Source of the DNA: Chinchilla lanigera
Lineage: Eukaryota > Chordata > Mammalia > Rodentia > Chinchillidae
Length of the DNA: 64,000 bases
Direction of reading: 5' to 3'
Assembly: GCF_000276665.1 (NCBI RefSeq)
Contig: NW_004955465.1
Span: forward strand, 5,230,893 to 5,294,892
Both the position numbers and the translations under genes were made by a program. The notes under the pieces were generated by a model, which was not told where the DNA came from, ran no database searches, and worked only from the letters and a program-made list of their open reading frames with translations. Positions 47,400-59,433 of the stretch are shown here, piece by piece (position 1 is the first letter of the stretch; the number at the start of each line of letters is the position of its first letter).

Positions 47400-48460
47400 A
47401 ACTACAGCAGCCGTGCTGTTTCTCCTCGCTTGCACACAGTATGAGCATAAAACTATGCTGGGGCCAGAATAGCTCACTCGATGTCAGTCTTCTTTGTCTA
47501 GTTCCTACTGGGCTACATCCTATTTGCTAATTCTAGCCCCAGTCATGGCTGATCATTTCCAAGATGACACAAGAGCTCTACATGAGCTGGTTTATTGTTA
47601 CCAATATTTTCATTTGAACACTTTGATCAATACGCTGCAAGTCAATTAAAGCATACAAATGCTTTCTAAGGGAGACCAACTGGAGTCCCCTCTCTTCTTC
47701 TTAAAAAAGCATATTTTATGCTTTTATTTTTTTTAAAGAAACCCAACTATCCCAAATTTGTGCATCCTTCTGATTCTGGTTTTAGAAAGGAAATGAAATT
47801 TGTCATGCTGCCATACATCATTTCCCTCGCAGTACAATGTCCCATCTGTGTGTCAAGTACAAAAGAAAAGCATTTTGTGAAAAATTGCTAAAGAAGTAAT
47901 GATTTTTGTCCTCAACTCTTTGTTTTGCCTTTCAATAAAGAAGGCGACATGTGCCACAGATGATGTATTATTGTTTAGGTACAACCTCGGCAACACAGTG
48001 CATAACCAAAACCATGTTTCACAGCAGAGAAACTATAGTTTACTGCCCCTATGGCTCTGATGAGAATATAATGTTCTACAGTTTATAAATGCTTTGAGGT
48101 CAATACATGATTTGCTTCAGCTTGTTCATCCAATGAGCAGGGGATCCAAAAATATATCAAGCTATTAGACAGGCTCCTGGAAGCAGGGCTGAGGCAGCGG
48201 TGACGGAGAGGTTCCATAGAAACTCCTCTGTCAGCTGGAGATGAGATAATTAGATCCAGGTAATACATTGGAGCCCCAACAGGGAGCCACCAAGCAAACA
48301 TGTCATCTTTATGGCCCTTTCTTGTCCTGCACAGCAACCGTGGCCTGAGACAGTAAAGCATCCAGGCACTCATCGGGCGCAGCACCGCCCCTCGCTCTGT
48401 GCCGGCCTTTGCTCCACAGCAGGGAGCTAGAAGGAGCGAACAATTAGGGGAGGCAGTTTT
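47400..48460. other. Candidate conserved noncoding block
   Basis: More than 1 kb free of any recognisable repeat, of even composition, with a GC/CpG-richer right end (48360-48410, CGGGCGCAGCACCGCCCC region). The 100-codon minus-strand frame 48083-48385 lies inside but has no recognised domain and no splice or promoter support. Enhancer-like function is inference. Confidence 0.3.
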
Positions 48461-48684
48461 TTAATTTCCTGCATTCTTCTATCAGTGTGTTTCCTTTTAT
48501 TCTTTTTCTTTTTCCCCCAGTAGATTCATTGGGAACTCTTTTTTACCAAACTGACCATCTCTTATGTAACATTTCTCTCATACCTGGGATGGCAGGGAAA
48601 ATGTTGATTTCCATCCTCGGAAGGATCATTAATTTCAGTGGGAGAGGCACTGAAATTTTTGTCATCTTACTCACTTAGCAGGTA

Positions 48685-48820
48685 TTTGCTGAGGGTCTGG
48701 ATTTAGGCGAGGCACAGCCCTAGATGGTGCAGACACAGAGCTAAGGCAGAGGCACTGGACATAGTCAAGTGGAGGAAGAGCTCACAAAGACATTTGCCAA
48801 TAATCAACTGTTCCCACTTG
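48685..48820 (+). repeat. Ancient mammal-wide repeat fragment
   Basis: AGCAGGTATTTGCTGAGGGTC, then GGCACAGCCCTAGATGG and a GTGGAGGAAGAGCTCAC segment, fits the same L2/L3-like class as 21430 and 31280. Confidence 0.45.
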
Positions 48821-50642
48821 TGCAAAGTGCTACAAATGACGAGCACACAGACCTTAGCAAAAGAGACGGTAATAGGAGCTGTTTGTTTAGTTTAAGAAAT
48901 AGGAGGCTGCTTCAGAAGAAGTGATACCGAATGCAAACCCAGGGAGTGCAGAGGAGGACTGTCAGGTGAGGGAGGGTGAAGTGATAGCTGTTGGAATGGG
49001 TGTTTTCTCAGCAGCGGTAACCCACGTACTCAGACACAGAGGTAGGAAGTGCCGCCAACCTTGTGGTTTGGACCTTAAAGGCCTCCAACGATCCCTACAC
49101 TAAAGGATCGGTCAGCAGTCTGTGAGGCTGCTGGGAAGTTGTGGGACCTATGGGGATTTGGACCCTAATGGAAAGAAGTAAGGTATTGTGGAGATGCCTT
49201 TAAGGGGAGACAGAGACTCCAAGCCCTTCTTTTCCCTTCTCTCTGCTTCCTGACTTGCAGGTGGCGAGCAGGCTGCATCCAGCGTGTGTCTCTGCCATCA
49301 TACGCAGGCCACCACAGGCTGAATGCCATACTAAAATTTTCCTCTCACCAACGCCATGATCACCACCCCCCAGCCACCGGCACCACCATCATCCTCACCT
49401 CTTCTGCTCTGGCTCAACACCACCGCTATCGCCAGCCTCATTTTCAGTGTGAAGTAGGGCCACTAGGCACCGGGCTGTGAGACACAAAAGTCGTCCCTTG
49501 TATTTAATGTAATCTTGAAAGGGAAGTAGTCTTACTATCAACTCAAAATGGGGAGAATACATCTGGATGTTTGTGACTTGCATAGATCAGCTAGCCGGTA
49601 AGTGTCAGATCATGTATTTTAACTAAAACCAGGAACTCTATATTATTAGTAGACATTTGGAGTACACCAGTGTTTCTAACAATGTTTTTCAGTGGGGATC
49701 CTTGCATTTTGATACATGGGTTTTTTTGACCTGGGTGGAGCAGGACCTCATTTACAATCATGACAGTTTAATGATTTACAAAAATTTATTGGGTACTTGC
49801 CTGGTCCTTGACACTGAATTATAGAATACGACCAAAAGGACCGAGAGGACCTGGTCTTTGGCTTTGAGAGGTCTGTCACGTATTACGGAGAAAGGATGAA
49901 TTCAGACCACCTCTTCCAGATGTGGCTATGGTGTGAAATTTCTAGCATGTTATAGGGATGTGAAGAAGGGAACTTTGAGAAATTTAGTGGGAGAAGAAGA
50001 GAAGGAAAATTCCACCCAAGAAACAGACTAGCTCAAGCGTGGATAGAAGTAAACACAGGGGTCTTGAGGAACAGAAGCAGAACTGTGTCTTAGGACACAC
50101 ATGAGAAAGGGGGAGAGGACACACCTTGAGGGATTCGAATGTTGAAGTCCTGTGTGATAGTACTTAGACTGGGCAATGGCGGCCACTGGGTAGCTTTCAG
50201 CATGGAGGTGGACAGGCTACCTCTGTTCACTTAGGCGGTAGAAAAGGGTGACAAAGTGGCTTGGAATGAATGAATATCGGATAGGAAGAAAGTTCTCCTG
50301 GAGTCTTGGTGTCCAATTTACAGGCTGAGGCAGTGTTTCAGCCACCGGGTAGGACTGAAAATAGAAATGAAGAGATGGAACACACGGGAAATACAGGGAG
50401 TTAATGTCAATGGGATTCAAGATTTTTTCATTTGAGTGATTAGGTAGAAGGGACAACCTTATATTAAATAAGGAGTAGAGAAAAAAATCCGTATGGAAGA
50501 GCGAGGGCATAAAGGGCTGTGTGTTAGCCATTTTGTTTTATGAAATTTGGATGTATGTGGGGTTTCAAGACAATATATCCAGTGGGCAATAGGCTGTGTG
50601 AATGCTGGTCAAACATTGTTACGAAAGCTAATATGAACTCAA
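48821..50642. other. Unique sequence and old fragments, no gene seen
   Basis: A CACC-rich patch lies at 49346-49400. An L2/L3-like patch is at 49790-49880. The 104-codon minus frame 50217-50531 has no recognisable family. Confidence 0.4.
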
Positions 50643-50838
50643 CTTTTTTAATATTATGGATTGAGCCCAGAGCCTTCACACTGAACTGAATCTCCAGCCT
50701 ACTTTTATTTTTTACTATGTTAAGACGGGGTATCATTAAGTCACTAAGTTACCCACATCAGGCTCAGACTTGAGATCCTTCTGCCTCAGCCTCCCAGAGT
50801 GCTGAGATTACAGATACATGCCACTGTGTTCATCTAAC
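50643..50838 (-). mobile_element. Composite B4-like SINE, minus strand
   Basis: ATTATGGATTGAGCCCAGAGCC and AATCTCCAGCC give the ID half. GACGGGGTATCATTAAGTC and CTTCTGCCTCAGCCTCCCAG, then TGCTGAGATTACAG, give the B1 half. Moderately diverged. Confidence 0.82.
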
Positions 50839-53364
50839 TGAGAGCTCTTCACTCCCAGTCTATTACTCTTTGCAGTATAATTTATTGTTTTCCAGGACCC
50901 CTGAGGTTTTCCTATAAATTGGTCTTTCAGAGTAGAAATGAGACAGTCACCTAACAAGACATCTGAAATCGTATAACAAAACTTGCTTTGAGTTCACGTC
51001 AACACTGAATACTGAATAATAGGCAACTGAGTATTAGCGTGTTTGGTTCACAGTGATTGCACCTCAAACTGGAGGATAACTTACAGAATGGCCCAGAGTT
51101 CCAACTGATTCATACCCCAAAATCAATATGTGTATGTATAATCTACTTATTCTCTGGCTAGCCCTAAACTCTTCAGACATTTGGAATTACATATCCTTTT
51201 ACAACTATGATAAAATAGCTGGAATTGCCAGTCCATACACAGTGAAGTTATTTATATTCTACCCAAGATTACTGTGGCTGGCTCAGAGCAATCCAACATA
51301 GTGGTTGAAAAGCAAGTTTCAGAGACAGACTGGGTACTAATTCATAAGATGCTACTTAGAGCTGTGCATTCCCATAAACTTGTTAAACTCTGTGTACCTG
51401 CACTTTCTTATCTGTAGGGTGAAGATAACGTTATGTCCCTAAGAGTATGAATAGTATGTTCAATTAACATTCCACTCAATGTCTTCAACAATGTGTCTGG
51501 AGTACTATGACCATCAAGAGTACTATGACCATCTCACCCCATTTCTGTTTTCTGTCTTCTCAGAACTCTAGGTCATGGGTGTAGCTATAGATCCCGTCTC
51601 TTTCACTAGTCCTTTGAAAGCAGTTCCCTTCCAGCTGCAATCCAAAACCTTTACAACCCAGAGAAACTTAACTTCTGCCTTGCGGGACGAGCTTTGATGG
51701 AGACTGCCTCCCACACCACTACCCTCAGTCCCAATAAGGTATTTTCCCTAGTTAAAGGAGACATGCTCTTTCCAAGAAGGATTCTGAACTGTCTGATGCT
51801 TACGCACATGGTTTGTTTCTTCCTCTCAGTACAAAGTCTACTCGCCCATCACAGATGCCTGTCATGTTGCTGAGTGTAGAATCTATGCATCTGCAATGGT
51901 GTTATAAAAATAAATTGAAGGAGATGGAAATCAGGAAAGTTTATAAAACTGTGTATTTTTGACAAAAGTTATACTATAAAAAGGACAGAAAAGAGATATA
52001 GAATAATTTATAAGGACAATCTCATGGGATGGTAAATAAATTACAGAGTAAAGCTGGAGCCAAACTATCTTCTATTAAAGTCTCTTCATTGTTATTCAAG
52101 TGAATTTCATCCCTCTCCCAAGTGGAAACTATTTACACAAAACAAAAATATTAGAAATAGGATCCTAGGAATTTGGGCAGTAAAAGAAAATCTTGTTAAA
52201 ACTTGAGAGAGTAGAGTTGGCTTTAGGCAAAATTGTCAAGATTCTCTTTGTCACCTTTCTGCCTCGCAAGTCCTTTCTTCTTTTCAAATTTTCCTCTCTC
52301 TCAGATGCGTTCCCTTATGAGTCTGAGGTCAGTGTGCCATTTATTAATTCATTAACTTATGTAGCAGTGAGGACCGAGAATGTGAGAGGAACTAGGCACC
52401 GGGAACCCATTAATAAACAAGCAAGGGTTCTGGTCTCCCTGGAGTTCACGTTGGTCTTTGTAGGCTACTCAGCGATTTTGGGAACCTACTCACCAACATG
52501 AAAAACACCTACTTAGATTTTTAAAATATACAAGGGAAACATACACACACACACAAGAAACCCAAAGGAAGTCAAAGTTGTGATGGTAAAATTTATTCAC
52601 AGTATTGTCTGGTTGTTTGGTTGCTGTTTTTAATAATTTTATGTTATTTTTTGTGGTTGTTCTTTTGACTTAGGAAAAGCAGCTCCTGGGATGAAAATAA
52701 CTAATCTTCAACACTGACTTTCAGATAACTGAAGAGATCAGGGGACTTAGATCATAGAATTTGTTTCTCCCAAAGGAAGTAGTCACTATTTGTATATTTG
52801 CAAATCTTTTCAACATCCAGTGCAATTCTAAATTGAGTGGACAATTTGGCCACGTACCTAGAGAGAAGTAAAGACAGAGAATTTCACAAGAAGAGATATT
52901 CATTTGCAAAGACTTTGACAAAGTGATGCTATCCTTAACATAAAAATAATTTAGAGAAATTAAGAAGAAAGTTACTAACATTTCCAAAAGGAAATGAGTC
53001 AGACACATAGAAAAGTAATTCACAAATAATAAATAAAAACAGCCTCTGAACATTATTATTCACATTAAATAATAATAAGATACACTTTTCAACTATGAAA
53101 CCAAGTTGAATTTTTTATACAGTGTATACTTACGTGAAAATATATTTCAAGACTGTTACAGCAAAAATAATGAGTACAAAATGATATATGTCATAATATA
53201 TGTATTCATGAAATTACAAAGAAATCTGAAAATATTAACTTTCTGTTAACAAGATTGGATCAGCGATATTCTTTATTTTCCTTGATGTATATTTTTATAT
53301 TTTTCTGCCTTTTTGCCTCTTCATGCTTAAACAATGCCATGTGTATTTCTGTCTACAGTCTCCA
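50839..53364. other. Unique sequence with MIR-like and L2-like patches
   Basis: A MIR is likely at 51290-51510 (AAAGCAAGTTTCAGAGACAG, CATAAACTTGTTAAACTCTG, TTCTTATCTGTAGGG). An ancient fragment is at 52330-52460 (TTAATAAACAAGCAAGGG, then CTCCCTGGAGTTCACG). Frames at 52193 and 52721 (102-110 codons) are unrecognised. Confidence 0.4.
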
Positions 53365-53780
53365 ACCTACCATGGTTTGACTTCTGAGTTTTTTAAATTT
53401 TATGAGGGTGTAGAAATGATGTACGTTAAATAGAGACCATGTCTTGAATTTGGTGTGTTCATCTTTCCCCTCCACGTGACCTCCATGTGGGAGATACTTC
53501 TTCCAATGCTAGAGAGCAGCAGTGAGCCACAGTGACCCCAGAGCCGGGAGATCATGAAAAGAAATAAATCTCACTCTACAGTGCTCTGTGTTGCAGACAG
53601 GTTCTGGACACAAGAATTCAATGAATCACAGGAGATATTCTGTGCTTTATTAAAAAACAGGCATTAAATATTTTCTCCCAGCTGTGAGATAGTGTATGTT
53701 CTGAGCATATAGAAGTAGTCAAAGCTAAGATAGAATGTTTGGGAGGTTAGGTGTATTAAATGCATCTTATCCACACTCTA
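53365..53780 (+). mobile_element. Tigger-type nonautonomous DNA transposon
   Basis: Runs from ACCATGGTTTGACTTC, through GCAGCAGTGAGCCACAG and CTACAGTGCTCTGTGTTGCAG, to GAGATATTCTGTGCTTTATT and GGAGGTTAGGTGTATTAAATGCAT. This full order matches a mammalian MER/Tigger MITE-like repeat. It is near complete. A mariner-derived unit follows directly. Confidence 0.75.
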
Positions 53781-53783
53781 TTT

Positions 53784-54341
53784 TAATGGTGTGATCACAT
53801 ATATGGTGAATGAGTCAATGTTTAAATTTTAAAAAATTGACTACACTGAAGGATGGGTTGTCATTAATCTCCCTCAAAACACTCTTTGCGTCAAACTTAT
53901 CCTATCATTCTTGACAATTTCTGAATCAGTTCTGGAAGTCCTCTTGCATGAGTGACTCCAGGAAACTTGAACAAAAATTCAGTGAATGCAACTCCCAAGA
54001 GCCATCCAATAGAAAACCAAACTTGTAAAAACATTGGAGTGTCCTTATCCATCTTATTCACACCAGATCTGGCACCATGTGACTTTTGGCTGTTCTGCAA
54101 AGTAAAAATGACCTTGAAAGGTACATATTTTAATATTTTTAATTGATTCTGGACATGGAGGCAGCCAGGACAATGCAGGTGAAGACACTCATGAAAGAAG
54201 ACTTTCAGAAGTACTTCAGAAAGTGGCAAAAACAATGGGAAAAGTGTGTTCAAAGAGAGGAGTAATATGAAGTCTCATGCAATGTGTCTTTTACTGTAAT
54301 TTTTGAAATGCAAATATTCACTGTATTTTTAACCACACCTT
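53784..54341. mobile_element. Inverted double mariner relic (two transposase 3' halves, convergent ends outward)
   Basis: On the plus strand, 54063-54110 encodes the mariner signature PDLAPCDFWLF. 54184-54267 then encodes EDFQKYFRKWQKQWEKC after one frameshift. On the minus strand, 53970-53880 encodes the same C-terminal segment with stops (EDFQN-FRNCQE). The outer ends, GGTGTGATCA (53788) and the reverse of TTTTTAACCACACC (54325-54338), look like related mariner terminal repeats. The unit is about 560 bp against about 1.3 kb for a full element. It is inactive: the frames are shifted or stopped and the N-terminal half is missing. Confidence 0.7.
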
Positions 54342-56030
54342 GTCCTGAAATGACCTGTCACCAGAAGGCTCCAGAGCTGTCACCCCTATGGCTCACATAG
54401 ACCATGCATGCTCCTAGAGCTAGAATGAGAACTTCCAGACTGAGAACTTCTCAAGCTAGACTGAGAACTTCCTGCACACAGCAAGGCTTGAAGCTAGAAC
54501 AAAGCAGCTAAATTTAAATCTCATACTCAAAATAAAACACTGCTGTACAAAATCATTCTGAAGTACTTCATGGGACATTATTTTGCTTAAGTAACTTGTT
54601 GATGGATAACTTAAATTCAAATTGAAGTGAACAGATTTTACCCATTCTCACTAAGTCTGGCGCAATGCTGCTCAAGAGTCCTGACCAGGGAACAGGCTTA
54701 CAAACATGAGTGAAGCCAGAAAAGGGATTGAAGACATTAAGGAAAAGTTTTATGATTCACGAAGTGATAGATTTTTGGATGACATACGCAGCATAAAATT
54801 TAAAATTACTATTTTTAAAACAAAAATTAGTAAAAGACTGTATAATAATCTTAGCTGTACTACCTCAAGAAGTGAGCATTGGTATTTGCTGAGATTTTTC
54901 CTTGCAATATAATTAAAGTAATACTGGAAAAGTAGTATCCAAAAAAGTATAAATATAGATATGTATGTCATTTTTTTCTTCCAATAACCCTCCTAGAAAA
55001 GTAGAAAATAATCACTTTTATTTTATAGGTGATGCAATTGAAGTTGAGAGATATTAAGGATGAGTTGATTTCCCTTAATGTGTTGAGAATTTCTTTGTTA
55101 ATTCCAATATTTAGACCAAATCTGTTTCACTCTAACACCCCACATCCCAATGATTATGGTATACAGATATCTGTATACTTGAAGAATTTATGCTAAAAAA
55201 AATTAATCAGATTAATACAAGGAGATCTGCCTATTAGGACAGTCACCTACTTCTTTACTAAGAGTGTCACCCATCTTAGTAAGTAAATTATAAACCTAGT
55301 TATTATAAAGAATTAAATTCTTAAAATGTTTACAAGTAATGAATTGGTGTAAGAAATTGAAGACCTTGTATTAATGAAATATTATGTAATGATTAAAAGT
55401 GATGTACAATAAGTTAAAATTCAAGTAAGGGATTATTTTTATAAAGAAGAAATTTGTGACTTTTGAGATTGTTAATTTTTCATTCATTCTCAATATTTTC
55501 CGTTTTCCAAATTCTCTACAATCTGTAGTATGCTTTTCTAACCTAAACATAACTAAAAATTTTTTATGCTTTGCTCAAATAAAGAAATATATTTAATAAT
55601 ATAACTTTGGTTGCTTTCTGTCCTTTTCAGAAAGGAACATGTGACTTTGTGGTACACACATTAATATTTAGATCACTATGAAATTGAAACATGAAGCCTA
55701 CTATGAAGAGTCAATGGATTTAAGAATAAACTCTCATTTTAAGCGAGACAGTCAAACAACTTTAACAAAAGGGTTTTCTTTGTTCTTTTTTCAGTTTTTA
55801 TTATGGTAACTATGATCCTAGTTGCTGCTATACTGTAGTTAGATTCTGGTAAAGCAAAACTACACGTGAAGTTTAAGAACAACAACAGCAACAAAAACAA
55901 TAAAAATTCCACATAGCAACACCCAGATGGTATTTGCAAGTGTCAAAAAATTTCTATTCTAAATTAGACCTTAGACTTTGAAACTTGACAGTGTTATCTA
56001 GATACAACATTCGAGTTTCTTGGTTTCTAT
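54342..56030. other. Unique sequence; small tri-repeat near 54423
   Basis: GAGAACTTC recurs three times at about 54427, 54442 and 54463 in CTAGA(A/C)TGAGAACTTC-like settings, a short irregular tandem. Otherwise AT-rich unique DNA with no gene. Confidence 0.4.
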
Positions 56031-56178
56031 TGCAATACTTTTTACTTTATTTTATTTTATTTATTTATTTATATTTTTTGGTTTTTCTCCGGTACCGGGA
56101 ACCGAACTCACGACCTTGCGCTTGCCAGGCAGGCGCTTTGCCGCTGAGCTAAATCCCCAGCCCCTGCAATACTTTTTA
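56031..56178 (-). mobile_element. ID-type SINE with exact 14-bp duplication
   Basis: The body is at 56045-56164: a T-rich (TTTA)n tail, CGGTACCGGGAACCGAACTC, CTTGCGCTTGCCAGGCAGGC, then GCTGAGCTAAATCCCCAGCC. TGCAATACTTTTTA is exact at 56031-56044 and 56165-56178. This copy is very close to the apparent family consensus and so is probably young. Confidence 0.96.
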
Positions 56179-56477
56179 AAAACCTCGTCTCTCGCGCTGA
56201 CTCTGTCTATGAAGGCACATCATTCAGTTTGGATTTGGACTCTGGTCTTGGCTTCCAGCTTCTCTGGGATTCAGGCCTAACTCATGGTAAACATAGAGGT
56301 GATGTTGTGAATTTGGCTCTGAAGTTTTCTTACAGTTTTTGCAGAATAATTTTCTAGTATTAATAAAGCAACCATGTCTAAAAGCAAGTAGTATCTAAGT
56401 GGCTCTAATTCCAATGTACTACTACTTGATTTAGCAAACTGTTCCTAGACATAAACAAGACATAAAGGACAAAATTC

Positions 56478-56539
56478 TCTCCGTTTCTGTCTCTGTCTCT
56501 GTCTCTGTCTCTGTCTGTCTATCTGTCTGTCTCTCTCTC
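56478..56539. repeat. (TCTG)n microsatellite
   Basis: CTGTCT/TCTG units, about 60 bp, abutting the T-rich side of a minus-strand SINE. Confidence 0.93.
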
Positions 56540-56615
56540 ATGCTGAGGGTTGAACCCAGGGCCTCTGGCATGCAAAGCTTGCTCTCTATCACTAAGTTAC
56601 ATGCCGCAGCCCAGG
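56540..56615 (-). repeat. ID/B4-like SINE fragment, minus strand
   Basis: TGCTGAGGGTTGAACCCAGGGC, a GGCATGCAAAGCTTGCTC segment, then ATCACTAAGTTACATGCCGCAGCCC is the reverse of a decayed ID/B4 right-to-left order. It is older than the well-preserved ID group. Confidence 0.75.
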
Positions 56616-57602
56616 GTAGATTTCAAATAACAGGATTATGGCTATTGAGGCGTGTGACTCGATAAGTGCTGCCTGTATCTTCCATACCTGTGCTCATTCA
56701 AGCACTTCACAGAGCAGTGCATAATTTGAATACACCCAAACATGTCAGAAGAGAACTAGGAAGTAAATTTCCAAAGTTCTATCAGAGCCAAGTGATGATG
56801 AACTAGAAATGACAGGCGCCAGGCCAGAAGTGAACCAAATTTGCGTGAAATAACAGGGTTACTGTGGCCTCCATCGTCTGGGATAAGCTGCATCCTCTCC
56901 CGACAGGTTTTAGTTTCTTCATTAATAAAAGGGGATACTATCAGTTGTGCTCCCTGACATTCGAAGTTGATATTATGCAATTTAGGTAGTGAAGAAATAA
57001 AATCAGAGAAAAATATGTATGCAGCAAATGAAATATGTTATAATTAAATACCCCTTGACAAGCAAGATGTAAAGAATGAAATTAAAAAATAAAGCGTTGG
57101 AAAGACTTTCTGTTGGTATTACTTTGCATACCTGTCAGCTAAAATTGCACATAGGGGTTAAATTTGGAACTGCAGAGAGATGTCCTTGTAGATATCCACC
57201 TTTTAGAACAACTGTCAGATCCATCAAATGATTGCTTGTCCAAACAAAACCCAAAAACAGTCCTTCACAGTGGAGTGGAAATTTATTTTGCCTTATAAGG
57301 AAACAATCAAATCAATATCCAAATAATGTCAATTTCTCTATTTCTTTGTAATGTTTCCCTAATGTAGATTATATAAACAGTATACTGAAAAAGGTGTAAA
57401 AAAATTGGAAATGTAGCAAAATATCCACTTGTCAACTTTTATCTTTTACAAATACAAACCAATCAATTGGGTAATCTATACGTAAAACATGAGGGCTAAT
57501 CTTGTCATGATATCAAACTTCAAGTAATCTATCTTTAAAAAACTTAACAAGAAAAGATATATAGCAGCAAATGTGCCCTGTTTCTGTTTAGTTTGAGTTA
57601 TC
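56616..57602. other. Unique sequence, no gene seen
   Basis: No gene or repeat supported. Confidence 0.4.
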
Positions 57603-57732
57603 TAAACTATATGTACATAGGGCTGGGGATTTAGCTCAGCGGCACAGTGCCTGCCTGGCAAGTGTAAGGTCGTGAGTTGGATTCCTGGTACCAGAAACCT
57701 TCCCCCACCAAAAAATTTAAACTATATGTACA
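57603..57732 (+). mobile_element. ID-type SINE with exact 15-bp duplication
   Basis: The body is at 57620-57717: GGGCTGGGGATTTAGCTCAG, CTGCCTGGCAAGTGTAAGG, GTTGGATTCCTGGTACCAG, then a short tail CCACCAAAAAA. TAAACTATATGTACA is exact at 57603-57617 and 57718-57732. Confidence 0.95.
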
Positions 57733-58445
57733 CATTAACAAAATATCTTTTCATTTATTGTTTTTTTCTTTATATCCCTGTCTACTAACAAATTTAATTC
57801 CCTTTCTTGAAAATAAATAATGATAAGATATTAGTCATCTCTGCTATGAGAAAAATGACATAAAAATGTTAGTGGCCTTTAACAGCTGTTCTTTTCCAGT
57901 TGTATCAGATGCTGGAGGTTAACACTTGTGTGGTTCTTCTCCCTGTGACAAAATATTCTGGGCTAACAGAGAAAATATCTTATCTGCTATCTGCTATCTG
58001 CTATCTGCTTCTCTCATGGAAGAGAACAAGAGAATTGGTAAAAGCATGCAATGTTTGTCAGTCTTCTACCACAAATGTCTTATGACCACCTGTTCATTTG
58101 TCATGGGTAAAGCTGGTCTTATGACCCAGTCCAACGTCAGGAACTGTAGCATGCCTTACGCCAAGTCACATGGAAAAAATCACATGACCGAAAAGTTGGT
58201 GCATAACACGTGAGTGCATAACCCTTTACTAGAAGAGGTAGAGCATGATTAGGAGTAATGCTAGCACCTATAGAAGAGTGTATATATTCCATTCTAAGAG
58301 AATCTCCAGGATGAATAAAATTCTTTGACTTGTAAATAAATAAAACATGTGTGTACACTCTATTTGTATATAATGTAAAAATCTACCCACCAAGAATAAG
58401 ACCCTAAATTCTTGCTATGGATTTTTCAAACTTATGAGATTTATT
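57733..58445. other. Unique to LTR-like sequence; (TATCTGC)4 tandem at 57981-58009
   Basis: Four identical 7-bp units (TATCTGC) lie at 57981-58008. The segment 58090-58345 ends with a TATA-like GAGTGTATATATTCC and, 50 bp later, GGATGAATAAAATTC (AATAAA), an arrangement suggestive of an LTR 3' half. Family unknown. The 95- and 61-codon frames are not protein-like. Confidence 0.35.
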
Positions 58446-58574
58446 AACACCAGGTACAATGGTGTACACTTATAATTCTAGCACTCAAGAGGCTGAGACA
58501 GGAAGATTGTTGTGAGTTCAAGGCCACCCTGGACTTTACAGTGAGACCATGCCTCAAAAAAAAAAAAAAAAAAG
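58446..58574 (+). mobile_element. B1-type SINE
   Basis: CCAGGTACAATGGTGTACAC, TCTAGCACTCAAGAGGCTGAG, GTGAGTTCAAGGCCACCC, GTGAGACCATGCCTC and an A tail give the full order of a 7SL-derived B1 monomer. Confidence 0.88.
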
Positions 58575-59400
58575 ACATTACCATCTTGGAAAATTTTGCA
58601 CACACACACAAATGTGCTCATCAATCTCAAAAGTATCGTCCATTCACAACTTTATCAAGTAGAATATTGGGATAGAAAAGCTCGTGAGCATGAAATACTC
58701 AAAATAGCATCTATGCCTGGGGTTCAGAGTGTCACTAGTATAAATAGTCCATCCTTGGGCCACAAGATGCCAAATTTGACCTATCCCAAAAAAGTACTTA
58801 TGGAACATTTTTCTCCCCGTGAACTCATGCTCTCAGAAGGGAACCAAGATGTGTTGGGGGAGAGAAAGCTGAGCACCAAAGTCCACCCAGCAACCACTCA
58901 AAAAGGATAAACATGCTCTCCCCACCATGCAAATTCACTGTGCTGGTTTTCGTTGTCCAGTATAAAGCTTCACCCACTTTAGGGAGAGCTCACAAAGGCT
59001 ACTGCCCAGTCTGATGCCTTGAGATTGCCCACCTTCAGTAGGACGCAGGACCCCTATATGGAAGCACCAAGCTCCATGAGGCCAAGAAAACCAGTTGCAC
59101 TGGAGGAAAAACTTGACGTTCATAATGTTAGGTGGGCCACACTTTAAACTCATGAACATTCTCACAGCTCTTTCCTCTTATGAGCTGTGTGGAAGAGCTT
59201 CTGTTACAAGTATCACTAAGCAATCTGGGCATCACATTCAATGATACAAGAGACATAATTATAAAACCTTGGGAAATAATTTTAAACCTGCTTTGAGCTA
59301 GGAAACTATTACTATTTGTAAGTTAAAACAGACTTAAACTGGAGTCTTTTTTGTGTAGCAGCAAAAGCAAAAGCAAAAACAATGAGAACAGGAATACATA
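58575..59400. other. Unique sequence, no gene seen
   Basis: The 104-codon plus frame 58596-58910 has no recognised domain and starts inside a CA-rich patch. Just beyond the predicted polyadenylation signal of the retrocopy, 59355-59378 carries an AAAAGC-type short tandem. Confidence 0.4.
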
Positions 59401-59413
59401 CTTTTTAATTGTC

Positions 59414-59419
59414 TTTATT
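59414..59419 (-). promoter_or_regulatory. AATAAA polyadenylation-type signal
   Basis: Canonical hexamer on the minus strand just downstream of the TGA of the candidate retrocopy. Its position is unusual by chance alone, but AATAAA is common in AT-rich DNA. Confidence 0.45.
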
Positions 59420-59433
59420 GAAACCTGTGCTTT

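Noticed and set aside
48083..48385. 100-codon minus-strand frame in a conserved-looking block
   Set aside because: No family recognised, no polyadenylation signal or convincing splice sites. Kept only as part of the noncoding candidate.
53897..54253. 118-codon minus-strand frame as a gene
   Set aside because: It reads across the mariner relic in an uninformative frame.
54423..54475. GAGAACTTC triple repeat as a hormone-response cluster
   Set aside because: Lacks the paired half-site spacing of steroid-receptor elements and is short and irregular.
57981..58009. Short regular repeats as a CRISPR-like array
   Set aside because: Seven-base units without spacers, in a mammalian genome. Simple tandem repeat.
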